From contig NZ_CP050296.1 in the NCBI RefSeq assembly GCF_014189455.1, forward strand, positions 1,860,001 through 1,924,000: DNA of 64,000 bases, given 5' to 3'. The notes under the pieces are model-generated. The model was not told the DNA's origin and searched no databases. It saw only the letters and a program-made list of their open reading frames with translations. This DNA is from Mesorhizobium huakuii. GTDB taxonomy: Bacteria; Pseudomonadota; Alphaproteobacteria; Rhizobiales; Rhizobiaceae. The stretch's first letter is position 1. The number at the start of each line of letters is the position of its first letter. Shown here piece by piece: positions 17,645 to 25,546 of the stretch. The translations under genes were made by a program, and so were the position numbers.

Positions 17645-18787
17645 CTACTTTTTCTTGGCCAGCAACTCCTTGGCTGCCTTGACGCCGAGTGCGGCCGGCC
17701 GCTCGCAAGTGGTCTGCATGGCGACGAATTTTCCCGTCTCGCCGGAACGCAGGATGCCGGTCATGACATCGACGGCATGCAGCGCCAGTTCCATCGAACA
17801 GCGGTGCGGCCGCCCCTCGACGATCGCCAGCGCCATGTCGGCGAGGCCTGATGTGCGGTAATTGGCCATCATGCCTTGGCCGTGCATCTCATTGGGCACG
17901 CCAAGCGGATGCTTCCATTTCGGCAGTTTCTTGACCGGCTTGCCCTCTTCGGTGAAGCGCACGTCGCCGCCGAAGAAATTCGGATCCGGCACGAACACCG
18001 TGCCCGCCTCGCCATAGAGTTCCATCGGCGCGTGGCCGTGAGCCCAGACATCCCAGCTGGTGTTGAGCGTCACCACGGCGCCGTTCTCGAACTCGAGCAA
18101 CCCATGGATAGTGGTCGGCGTGTTGACCGGGATTTTTTCGCCCGCGCGCGGTTTCGATGAAATCGTCCGCTCCTTGGCAGGGGTTGTCGCGAAAGCCGCC
18201 ACCTGCTTCACCGGCCCGATCAGCTGGATGAGATTGGTGATGTAGTACGGCCCGATATCGAGCACCGGTCCGGCGCCCGGCTGGAAGAAGAAATCCGGAT
18301 TGGGGTGCCAGTGCTCCATGCCGTGGCCCATGACATGGCAGGTGCCGCTGGTGATCTTGCCAAGCTTGCCCTCGTCGATCAGCTCACGCACCAGCTGGTG
18401 CGCGCCACCGAGGAAGGTGTCGGGCGCCGAGCCGATGCGCAGCCCCTGCTTCTCGGCCCGCGCCTTGAGGTCCTGGCCCTCCTTGAGCGACAGCACGAAC
18501 GGCTTTTCCGAATAGACGTGCTTGCCGGCGTCGAGCACCCGTTTCGACACCTCGTAATGCACCGCCGGTATCGTCAGGTTGACGATAATGTCGATGTCAT
18601 CAGCCTTGAGCAGGTCGTCGACAGTCTCGGCGCGCAGCTTGAACTCCTTCGCCCGCGCCCTGGCCGCGTCCATGTTGATGTCGGCGCAGGCGCGCATCTC
18701 GATGCCGCGAAACAGCGGCGCCAGTGAGAAATACGCCTTCGAGATGTTGCCGCAGCCGATGACGCCAATACCCAGTTTCTTTGCCAT
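17645..18787 (-). CDS. Gfo/Idh/MocA-family oxidoreductase
   Basis: NAD(P)-dependent sugar dehydrogenase of 380 residues. The N-terminal Rossmann fold begins IGVIGCGNISKAY. The family EKP motif occurs in HVYSEKPFVLS near residue 95, and the C-terminal alpha/beta domain carries LDIGPYYITNLI. The ATG at 18787 follows AGGAAC and lies 11 bp after the epimerase gene, so it is the last gene of the sugar ABC operon. Such enzymes often make or reduce 3-keto-glycosides or inositol-like compounds. With the adjacent TIM-barrel protein, a 3-keto-sugar route is a reasonable but untested reading. Confidence 0.88.
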   Translation of the reverse strand: MAKKLGIGVIGCGNISKAYFSLAPLFRGIEMRACADINMDAARARAKEFKLRAETVDDLLKADDIDIIVNLTIPAVHYEVSKRVLDAGKHVYSEKPFVLSLKEGQDLKARAEKQGLRIGSAPDTFLGGAHQLVRELIDEGKLGKITSGTCHVMGHGMEHWHPNPDFFFQPGAGPVLDIGPYYITNLIQLIGPVKQVAAFATTPAKERTISSKPRAGEKIPVNTPTTIHGLLEFENGAVVTLNTSWDVWAHGHAPMELYGEAGTVFVPDPNFFGGDVRFTEEGKPVKKLPKWKHPLGVPNEMHGQGMMANYRTSGLADMALAIVEGRPHRCSMELALHAVDVMTGILRSGETGKFVAMQTTCERPAALGVKAAKELLAKKK

Positions 18788-18798
18788 GATGATTGTTC

Positions 18799-19545
18799 CT
18801 AGTAAGCCTTGACGGATGCGAGCGAGCGGCGAGCGAAGCGCTCGATGTCGTTGGGGTTGTCCTGTTCCATGACAAAGTACTTTGCCGCGCTCTTGGCCCG
18901 CAACAGTTTGATCAGGCCCGCCCAGTCGATCGTGCCATGGCCGACATCCGACCAGCCATCCTCGTCCAGTCCTTCGCCCGGCCTGGCAATGTCCTTCACA
19001 TGCACGGCGACGATGCGCTTGCCATGCTTTTCGATCCAGGGCAGCGGATCGGCGCCGCCACGCACCACCCAGGCAAGGTCCATCTCCCAGCCGATAGCGG
19101 GGGCGGCAGACAGGATGTGATCCTGCGGCACCGAACCGTCGGCGAGTGCCTTGAACTCGAAATCGTGGTTGTGCCAGGCAAAGCCGTAGCCGGCCTTCGA
19201 GGCCACCTCGCCGACCTTGGCCAGACGCTCACCGAACCCACGCCAGCCGGCGGCATCGGACGGCCTGTCCTCGGCCATCAGATAGGGACAGATCAAAAGC
19301 TTGATGCCGAGCGCTTCGGCTGTCCTGCGCACGCCGTCGAAATCCTTCTCCAGCGCATCGATGGAGAAATGCCCGGTCGGCATCGAAAGGCCGTTCTTGT
19401 CGAGTTCGGCGCGGAAGGCTTTGGGATTTTCATAGACACCGCCGAAGCCTTCGACTTGCGTGTAGCCGAGCTTGCCGAGTGTGGCGAGCACGCCTTCCCA
19501 GGGCTGGAAGTTGCGGGCGCTGTAAAGTTGGAATGACCAGTTCAT
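18799..19545 (-). CDS. Sugar phosphate isomerase/epimerase-like TIM-barrel protein
   Basis: Xylose-isomerase-like TIM barrel of 248 residues. Candidate metal ligands are Glu/His in GFAWHNHDFEF, Asp in WEMDLAWVVRGG, His in AVHVKDI and the Glu in FVMEQDNP. Proteins of this family next to Gfo/Idh enzymes act as isomerases, epimerases or 3-keto-glycoside lyases. It is 74 bp from the ATPase gene upstream and 11 bp before the oxidoreductase gene. It has no signal peptide. No strong ribosome site precedes the ATG. Confidence 0.85.
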   Translation of the reverse strand: MNWSFQLYSARNFQPWEGVLATLGKLGYTQVEGFGGVYENPKAFRAELDKNGLSMPTGHFSIDALEKDFDGVRRTAEALGIKLLICPYLMAEDRPSDAAGWRGFGERLAKVGEVASKAGYGFAWHNHDFEFKALADGSVPQDHILSAAPAIGWEMDLAWVVRGGADPLPWIEKHGKRIVAVHVKDIARPGEGLDEDGWSDVGHGTIDWAGLIKLLRAKSAAKYFVMEQDNPNDIERFARRSLASVKAY

Positions 19546-19619
19546 CGTCTTTGTCCGTTCTGCTTGTGGGTGGGTCTCTTGGGGGATGGATCTCTTGGGG
19601 GATGGATCCTGGGGGAAAA

Positions 19620-20720
19620 TTAAAGGCGGTTGCCGGTTTCGGCATCGAAAAGCGAGGCCCGCATCGGGTCGAAGCCGATGCTCACCGCATCCGCATTGCT
19701 TGGCGTGCGCTCCGATGTCACCCGGACGGTGAAGTTCTGTTTGCCGAGCTTCAGCCAGACCAGAGTGTCGGAGCCCATCGGTTCAACGACTTCGACATTT
19801 GCGTCAGCCGTAAACGGCCAGCCGGTGCCGCTGTTGAAGGCGACATGCTCGGGCCGCATGCCGAATACGGCCGGCCCCGGCACCGGTTCCTTCTCGAAGG
19901 CGTAGGTCGCAAGCGGAATGCGCACATCCTCGACGACGAAATACCAGTCGCCACTGTCCTTCTCCAGCCTGCCGTCGATGAAATTCATCGCCGGCGAACC
20001 AAGGAAGCCGGCGACGAAACGGTTGACCGGGCGGTTGTAGATGGTCTGCGGCGCGTCGAGCTGCTGGATCACACCGCCCTTCATCACCGCGATGCGGTCG
20101 GCGAGCGTCATCGCCTCGATCTGGTCGTGGGTGACATAGATCATGGTGTTCTGCAGTTTGCGGTGCAGCAGCTTGATCTCGACGCGCAGCTCCGAGCGCA
20201 ATTTGGCATCGAGGTTGGACAGCGGTTCGTCGAACAGGAAGACGTCGACATCGCGCACCAGGGCCCGCCCGATCGCCACACGCTGGCGCTGGCCGCCGGA
20301 AAGCGCCGAGGGCTTGCGTTGCAGCAGCGGTTCGATTTGCAGGATCTCCGCGGCGCGCGCGATGCGTTTGGCGATTTCTTCCTTGGGCAGGCCCGCGACC
20401 CGCAGGCCGAAGGACAGGTTCTTCTCCACCGTCATTTGCGGATAGAGCGCATAGGACTGGAACACCATGCCGATGCCGCGATCCTTGGGCTCTTCCCAGG
20501 TGACGTTCTTGCCCTTGATGAAGATGCGGCCCTCGGAAACGTCGAGCAGGCCGGCAATGCAGTTGAGCAAGGTCGACTTGCCGCAGCCGGAGGGGCCCAA
20601 AAGCACGACGAATTCGCCTTCGGCGACATCGAGATTGAGCGTCTTCAGCACCGACACCGCGCCGAAATTCAGCGATAGGTCCTGGATCGATACGCTGGTA
20701 CCGTTTTGCGCCATATCCAT
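19620..20720 (-). CDS. Sugar ABC transporter ATP-binding protein (UgpC/MsmK type)
   Basis: Energy-coupling ATPase of a CUT1 importer, 366 residues. Walker A is GPSGCGKST, the signature is LSGGQRQRVAIGRAL, and Walker B is DVFLFDEPLSNLDAKLR, followed by the switch HVTHDQ (here YVTHDQIEAMTLADR). The C-terminal TOBE/OB regulatory domain includes FGMRPEHV. The ATG at 20720 overlaps the permease stop by one base; a second in-frame ATG is two codons on. The family often serves several transporters. It works with the two permeases and the binding protein upstream. Confidence 0.95.
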   Translation of the reverse strand: MDMAQNGTSVSIQDLSLNFGAVSVLKTLNLDVAEGEFVVLLGPSGCGKSTLLNCIAGLLDVSEGRIFIKGKNVTWEEPKDRGIGMVFQSYALYPQMTVEKNLSFGLRVAGLPKEEIAKRIARAAEILQIEPLLQRKPSALSGGQRQRVAIGRALVRDVDVFLFDEPLSNLDAKLRSELRVEIKLLHRKLQNTMIYVTHDQIEAMTLADRIAVMKGGVIQQLDAPQTIYNRPVNRFVAGFLGSPAMNFIDGRLEKDSGDWYFVVEDVRIPLATYAFEKEPVPGPAVFGMRPEHVAFNSGTGWPFTADANVEVVEPMGSDTLVWLKLGKQNFTVRVTSERTPSNADAVSIGFDPMRASLFDAETGNRL

Positions 20721-21655
20721 CAGCCTTTCACCGCGCCGGCGGCGATGCCGCGCACGAACCATCTTCCGGAGACGAAGTAGATGATCAAAGGTACCGCCGC
20801 CGTCAGAATGGTGGCCGCCATGTTGACATTGTATTCCCTCACGCCGGTCGTGGTGTTGACGATGTTGTTGAGCTGCACCGTCATCGGCCAGTTGGACCGG
20901 CCGGCGAACACGATGCCGAACAGGAAGTCGTTCCAGATGCCGGTGACTTGCAGGATGACGGCGACGACGGTGATCGGCACCGACATTGGCAGCATGATGG
21001 AGAAGAAGATGCGCCAGAACCCAGCACCGTCGACCCGCGCCGCCTTGAACAGCTCGACCGGCAGGGCTGCGTAGAAATTGCGGAACAGCAGCGTCAGGAT
21101 GGGCATCCCGAAGATCGTGTGGACGATGATGATGCCGGGAAGGGTCGCAAACAGCCCGACCGAGCTCAGCCCGATGATCAGCGGATAGATGACGACCTGA
21201 TAAGGCACGAAGGCGCCGAAGACGAGCAAGCCGAAGAGCAGATTGGCGCCCTTGTATGGCCAGAAGGTCAGCGCGTAACCGTTGATCGAAGCGCAGATGA
21301 TCGAGATGATCACGCTCGGCACGGTGATCTTCAGCGAATTGTAGAAGCCGGGGCTCAGGCCGTTGCAGTCGCGGCCGGTGCAGGCATGGAGCCAGGCGTC
21401 GACCCAGGGCTGAAAGGTCGGCTCGGCTGGAAGGCTGAAAAGATGTCCCAGCCTGATCTCCGGCATCCCCTTCAGCGACGTGACGATCATGATGTAGACC
21501 GGGATGAGGAAGAAGAGAGCGGCAATGACCAGGAATACGTAGATCCCGATACGGCCAGGCGATACGCGCCGCGGTTTCGGCCCGAAGGGCGCCACGCCGG
21601 CCTGATCCGGCGCGTCCTGGACGGGTTGAATTGCGGTGATCTGGCCGGCGGTCAT
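20720..21655 (-). CDS. Carbohydrate ABC transporter permease (MalG type)
   Basis: Inner-membrane permease of 311 residues with six predicted helices; the first is IYVFLVIAALFFLIPVYIM. The EAA-like loop that contacts the ATPase reads VELFKAARVDGAGFWRIFFSIMLP. A segment TGRDCNGLSP in the first external loop is typical of glucose-type GtsC permeases. I chose the ATG at 21655, which overlaps the stop of the upstream permease (ATGA); a start 11 codons earlier is possible. The chain ends in the usual GAVKG. Confidence 0.93.
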   Translation of the reverse strand: MTAGQITAIQPVQDAPDQAGVAPFGPKPRRVSPGRIGIYVFLVIAALFFLIPVYIMIVTSLKGMPEIRLGHLFSLPAEPTFQPWVDAWLHACTGRDCNGLSPGFYNSLKITVPSVIISIICASINGYALTFWPYKGANLLFGLLVFGAFVPYQVVIYPLIIGLSSVGLFATLPGIIIVHTIFGMPILTLLFRNFYAALPVELFKAARVDGAGFWRIFFSIMLPMSVPITVVAVILQVTGIWNDFLFGIVFAGRSNWPMTVQLNNIVNTTTGVREYNVNMAATILTAAVPLIIYFVSGRWFVRGIAAGAVKG

Positions 21656-22548
21656 ACGCGCGCCTCCTGCCGGCGATTTCGCCGCCACAGGACAAGTCCG
21701 CTGAAACCCAGCACGACCAGCACCGGCAGCAGCATCATCGTTGCCGCGGCCATGCCCTGGCCGACATTCTGACGGACGGTGATGAGCTGGATGACGTAGA
21801 CCGCCGGCATCGATGTGGCGATGCCGGGGCCGCCGCCGGTCATGGCAATGACCAGATCATAGACGCGCACCACGCCGACACATTGCAGAACGAAGGCGGT
21901 GGCGAAGGCACCCTTCATCATCGGCGCGACGATCGACAGATGCGTGCGCCATGTCGGGATGCCGTCGACCCTCGCCGCTTTCCAGATTTCCTCGTCGACG
22001 CCGCGCAAGCCGGCGAGCAGGATCGCCATCGTCACGCCCGAACCCTGCCAGATGCCCGCCACGACCAGCGCGTAGATCGCAGTGTTGGCATCAACCAGGG
22101 GGGCGAAGCTGAAGCTCGACCAGCCCAGATTGCGCATCGCCGCCTGCAGGCCGAGATTGGGGTCGAGCACCCATTGCCACACGAGGCCGGTGACGATCAG
22201 CGACATGGCGAAGGGATAGAGGAAGATCGAGCGGAACAGGTCTTCCTGGCGGATACGCTGGTCCATGAAAACGGCGAGCAGATAGCCGAACACCATGTTG
22301 CAGCTGATGGACATCAGGCCGAAGAACCAGATGTTGTTGACCGAGACCAGCCAGCGACTATCGGCCCAAAGGCGCCTGTACTGCGCCAGGCCGACGAAAT
22401 CGTAGGTTGGGAAGAGCTTCGAACTGGTGAAAGACCAGAGCACCGAGAAGCCGATACCGATCACGAACACGCCGACGGCAACGAGAATCATCGGTATCGT
22501 GCCGATGACGGCGGGCAGGTGAAATCTCTGCCTCCAACTCCTCTGCAT
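21652..22548 (-). CDS. Carbohydrate ABC transporter permease (MalF type)
   Basis: Inner-membrane permease of 298 residues, six predicted helices, the partner of the MalG-type permease. The ATPase-contact loop is EEIWKAARVDGIPTWRTHLSIVAP. The ATG at 22548 is preceded by a GGAGA-type ribosome site. It starts 181 bp after the binding-protein gene in the same direction; that gap may hold an mRNA structure, but I see no clean terminator. Confidence 0.93.
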   Translation of the reverse strand: MQRSWRQRFHLPAVIGTIPMILVAVGVFVIGIGFSVLWSFTSSKLFPTYDFVGLAQYRRLWADSRWLVSVNNIWFFGLMSISCNMVFGYLLAVFMDQRIRQEDLFRSIFLYPFAMSLIVTGLVWQWVLDPNLGLQAAMRNLGWSSFSFAPLVDANTAIYALVVAGIWQGSGVTMAILLAGLRGVDEEIWKAARVDGIPTWRTHLSIVAPMMKGAFATAFVLQCVGVVRVYDLVIAMTGGGPGIATSMPAVYVIQLITVRQNVGQGMAAATMMLLPVLVVLGFSGLVLWRRNRRQEARV

Positions 22549-22729
22549 CGTCCGTTTTTCTCCGCTTCTACCGACACGCTGGCCATCTGCCGGCGCGCAA
22601 GCCAGCCTTCCGAACCGCCACAGCTTCCGATCCGGCGATTGTCAGCCCGCCGACAAAGCCTTCTTGCTTGGCGAGCGAGTTAGGCCGAGGCGCCGCCGCA
22701 AGTGCGGCGCCTCGGATGCTGATCGGCTC

Positions 22730-23986
22730 CTAATCGGAATTGCCGATGATGGTGGAGAACTTCGCGGTGGCGTCGTCAGCCGTCATGGAGTCGTCGGCGA
22801 AGAATTGCGCGACGAGTTCATTGAGCTGCTGGTTGGTGTTCTCGGTGATGAACCGGTTCGTCGCGGTGACGATATTGGCCGGGTCTTCCACCGCTTTCAG
22901 CGACTTCTGCATGCACGGATCGGCGGTCGACATATCGACATCGCCACGCACCGGCATCGACCCCTTGGCGTTGTTGAAGGCGACCTGAACCTCCGGGCTG
23001 ATGAGCAGCGCGGCAAGACGCTTCTGCGCCGCCTCGACATCCGGATTGTTCTGCTTGAAGAAGACGATGATGTCGCCGTCGGTGCTGACCACCGGCTTGG
23101 CCTCGTTCAGGCCGATCATGCAGCCGAAATCCTTGACGCCGGTCATGCCGGCGGCCGCGAATTCGCCGCGCGCCCAGTCGCCCATCACCTGAAGTCCGGC
23201 CTTGCCGGTGATCACCAGATTGGTGGTGTCGTTCCAGTTGCGGTTGGCGTAGCCATTGTCGGTGTACTGCTTCAGCGCCCTCAACTGCGTGAAGACGCCT
23301 TTCATCTCGGGGCCGCCGGCAATTTCGGCGCTTTTCTTGGTATACATCTCGTCGCGCTTGGCGACACCGAGAGCCTCGGTGACCATGTCCTGGAAGAGCA
23401 ACTGGATCTGCCAGCCATTTCCGTCACCACCGATGGCAAAGGGAATGAGGCCTGCCTCCTTGATCTTCGGCGCGGCCGCGATGAAATCGGCCAGGCTCTT
23501 CGGCTCCGGCACGCCGGCTTTCTCGAACACCGGCTTGGAGTACCAGGCCCAATAGTTCGAGTGAATGTTGACCGGAACGCACCACCAGTGGCCGTCAACC
23601 AGGCAGGCGCTGCCGATCGCCTTCGGGCGAATGACATCGCCCCACTTGCCGGCGGTGGCGACGTCGGTGAGGTCGAGCAGCTTGCCGCCCGAAATCAGTT
23701 CCTCGTATTGCCGACCGGGATTGAACTGGGCCGCACCGGGCGGATCGCCACCAAGCACGCGCTGCATGACGGTCGAGCGGGCGGTTTCGCCGAGCGCAAT
23801 CGCGCTGTCCACCCACTTGTCGCCATGGCCGTCATTGTCGAAGGCCTTTGCGAACTGCGAGACCGCAGCCGACTCGCCTTTCGACGTCCACCAGTGGATG
23901 ACTTCCAGGTCCGCGGCCCTGGCCGGACCGGCAAACTGCAGCGCGGCCGATGCTGCCAGCGCAGCGGTCAAAATCCTGTATCGCAT
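22730..23986 (-). CDS. Sugar ABC transporter substrate-binding protein (GtsA-like)
   Basis: Periplasmic solute-binding protein of 418 residues, family 1. The signal peptide (about 1-24) ends ARA-ADLEV. The mature start LEVIHWWTSKGESAAV and the Trp/Tyr-rich stretch VHSNYWAWYS-like (IHSNYWAWYSK) resemble glucose/mannose-binding GtsA proteins. The ATG at 23986 follows GGGAGGAAC. An in-frame extension to 24103 lacks a ribosome site and would bury the signal peptide and overlap the operator. It is the first gene of the sugar operon. The exact ligand is not determined. Confidence 0.93.
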   Translation of the reverse strand: MRYRILTAALAASAALQFAGPARAADLEVIHWWTSKGESAAVSQFAKAFDNDGHGDKWVDSAIALGETARSTVMQRVLGGDPPGAAQFNPGRQYEELISGGKLLDLTDVATAGKWGDVIRPKAIGSACLVDGHWWCVPVNIHSNYWAWYSKPVFEKAGVPEPKSLADFIAAAPKIKEAGLIPFAIGGDGNGWQIQLLFQDMVTEALGVAKRDEMYTKKSAEIAGGPEMKGVFTQLRALKQYTDNGYANRNWNDTTNLVITGKAGLQVMGDWARGEFAAAGMTGVKDFGCMIGLNEAKPVVSTDGDIIVFFKQNNPDVEAAQKRLAALLISPEVQVAFNNAKGSMPVRGDVDMSTADPCMQKSLKAVEDPANIVTATNRFITENTNQQLNELVAQFFADDSMTADDATAKFSTIIGNSD

Positions 23987-24001
23987 TTCGGTTCCTCCCA
24001 G

Positions 24002-24021
24002 AATCTGAAACGTTACAGATT
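24002..24021. promoter_or_regulatory. LacI-family operator, proximal to binding-protein gene
   Basis: The sequence AATCTGAAACGTTACAGATT is a near-perfect palindrome around a central CG, the form used by LacI-family regulators. It lies 16 bp upstream of the binding-protein start, where it would block transcription or initiation. A matching copy lies at 24275. Confidence 0.85.
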
Positions 24022-24274
24022 TTGGATAAGGCAATTGCAGGGATGACGCAACCCTGGGCAAGCGGCTCGTTCGATATTTTTTCGAGCCGCGAATAAAATA
24101 CATTGCCGATCATCTCGTTGTGCGCCGCAATATGAGCGATCGCAGCGCAAAACAAACTGTTCTACCACGGAAGTCGGCAAAAGGAGCGCTGGAGGGACGT
24201 TTCGCATTGTATTCTCAAGAGAAATCACGACCCCGTGTCCGCCTGCCATTCGCCGACCGGCAATCGAGATTGGC

Positions 24275-24294
24275 AATCTGTAACGTTTCAGTAT
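24275..24294. promoter_or_regulatory. LacI-family operator, distal copy
   Basis: AATCTGTAACGTTTCAGTAT matches the complement of the proximal operator at 17 of 20 positions. Its centre is 273 bp from the other, about 26 helical turns, and it lies 98 bp upstream of the regulator gene. Two sites on one face of the helix would permit DNA looping and autoregulation. Confidence 0.82.
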
Positions 24295-24391
24295 ATTGCC
24301 ACCTTCGCCGGGCTTAAAATTGTGCGACGCCGCAAATCGCGGCGATTGCCGACCCGCCCTGCGACTGCTATGCGCCTGACGGGCGGGACGA

Positions 24392-25444
24392 ATGGACAAA
24401 CGGCGTACGGAAAAGAGCGACGAGACGTCGGCCAAGGAGCGGCCAACGCTGAAGACGCTTGCCTTCATGACCGGGCTTGGCGTGACCACCGTATCGCGCG
24501 CCCTGAAGGACGCCCCGGAGATCGGCGCCGAGACCAGGCGCCGCGTCCAGCTGGTCGCCAAGCAGATCGGCTATCGGCCGAACCGTGCCGGCGTGCGCCT
24601 GCGCACCGGCAGGACCAATGTCATCAGCCTTGTGCTCAACACCGAGCGCGAGATCATGAGCTTCGTCTCGGACATTATCTACGGCGTTTCGGAAGTGCTC
24701 GCCGATACGCCCTATCACCTGATCGTCACGCCCTATTCGCGTTCACAGGATCCGCTCGACCCCATACGCTATCTGGTCGAGACCGGTTCCGCCGATGGCG
24801 TCATCATTTCACGCACGCAGCCGAATGATGCCAGGGCCCGCTATATGCTGGAGCACGGCATTCCGTTTGCCACGCATGGCCGCACCGACATGGGGCTGGT
24901 TCATCCCTATCATGATTTCGACAATCATGCCTTCGCGGTCGAAGCCGTACGACGCCTTGCGGGCATGGGGCGCCGCAAGCTCGCTCTGCTGACGCCACCC
25001 GTCGGACTGACCTATCACGGCCATACGGTCAACGGCTTTGCCGATGCGCTGAGCGAGGTCGGCGCCAGCGAGATCCCGTTCAGCACCGTATCGATCGACC
25101 ATTCGATCGAGCAGATCAGGACGAGGACCGCGCAGCTGATGCGTCGCGATGTCAGGCCGGACGGTTTTGTCAGCAGCGCCGCCGCCGCCACGCTCGCGCT
25201 CGTCGCCGGCATCGAGGATGCCGGCCTCAAGCTTGGCCGTGACGTCGATATCGTCTCCAAGCAATCATCGGACCTTTTGCATCTGTTCCGGCCCGAACTG
25301 CTGATCGTCAACGAGAACTTCCGGCTGGCGGGCTCGGAGCTTGCCCGCTCGGTTCTCGGCTGGATCGGCGGCGCCGCACCCGGCTCGCTGCAAAGTCTCA
25401 GCGTGCCAGGCGAAGTTCTGGCTTACAAGCGTTCCACGGACTAG
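24392..25444 (+). CDS. LacI-family transcriptional regulator (AglR-like)
   Basis: Repressor of 350 residues. The helix-turn-helix at about 19-45 reads TLAFMTGLGVTTVSRALK, followed by the hinge helix GYRPNRAGVRLRTG. The periplasmic-binding-protein-like effector domain fills the rest. It is divergent from the sugar ABC operon, and the two matching operators in the 405-bp gap are its most likely targets. The C-terminal stop TAG is supplied by the end of a palindromic repeat. By context the effector is the imported sugar or a product of it. Confidence 0.93.
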   Translation: MDKRRTEKSDETSAKERPTLKTLAFMTGLGVTTVSRALKDAPEIGAETRRRVQLVAKQIGYRPNRAGVRLRTGRTNVISLVLNTEREIMSFVSDIIYGVSEVLADTPYHLIVTPYSRSQDPLDPIRYLVETGSADGVIISRTQPNDARARYMLEHGIPFATHGRTDMGLVHPYHDFDNHAFAVEAVRRLAGMGRRKLALLTPPVGLTYHGHTVNGFADALSEVGASEIPFSTVSIDHSIEQIRTRTAQLMRRDVRPDGFVSSAAAATLALVAGIEDAGLKLGRDVDIVSKQSSDLLHLFRPELLIVNENFRLAGSELARSVLGWIGGAAPGSLQSLSVPGEVLAYKRSTD

Positions 25445-25546
25445 AGCAATTCCAGGAAAGTGTGAAGCGGTTTTCCGTCCGGAATTGCGTCAAAAACAAA
25501 GAGTTAGAGCGGTTCGCCGTTTCCGCGAAACGGCGAAATGCTCTAG
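25441..25546. repeat. Rhizobial palindromic intergenic repeat supplying two stop codons
   Basis: The ends CTAGAGCA (25441-25448) and TGCTCTAG (25539-25546) are perfect inverted copies. Inside are hairpins AATTCC/GGAATT and TTCGCCGTTT/AAACGGCGAA. From memory this sequence is abundant in Mesorhizobium genomes. The left end contains the TAG stop of the LacI gene; the right end, read on the minus strand, contains the TAG stop of gnd. It may also serve as a bidirectional terminator. Confidence 0.82.

Noticed and set aside
19620..21695. A 691-codon minus-strand frame spanning the ATPase and MalG-type permease genes
   Set aside because: The upstream part is out of frame with the true permease and reads as low-complexity Arg/His/Pro; the ATPase begins at 20720.
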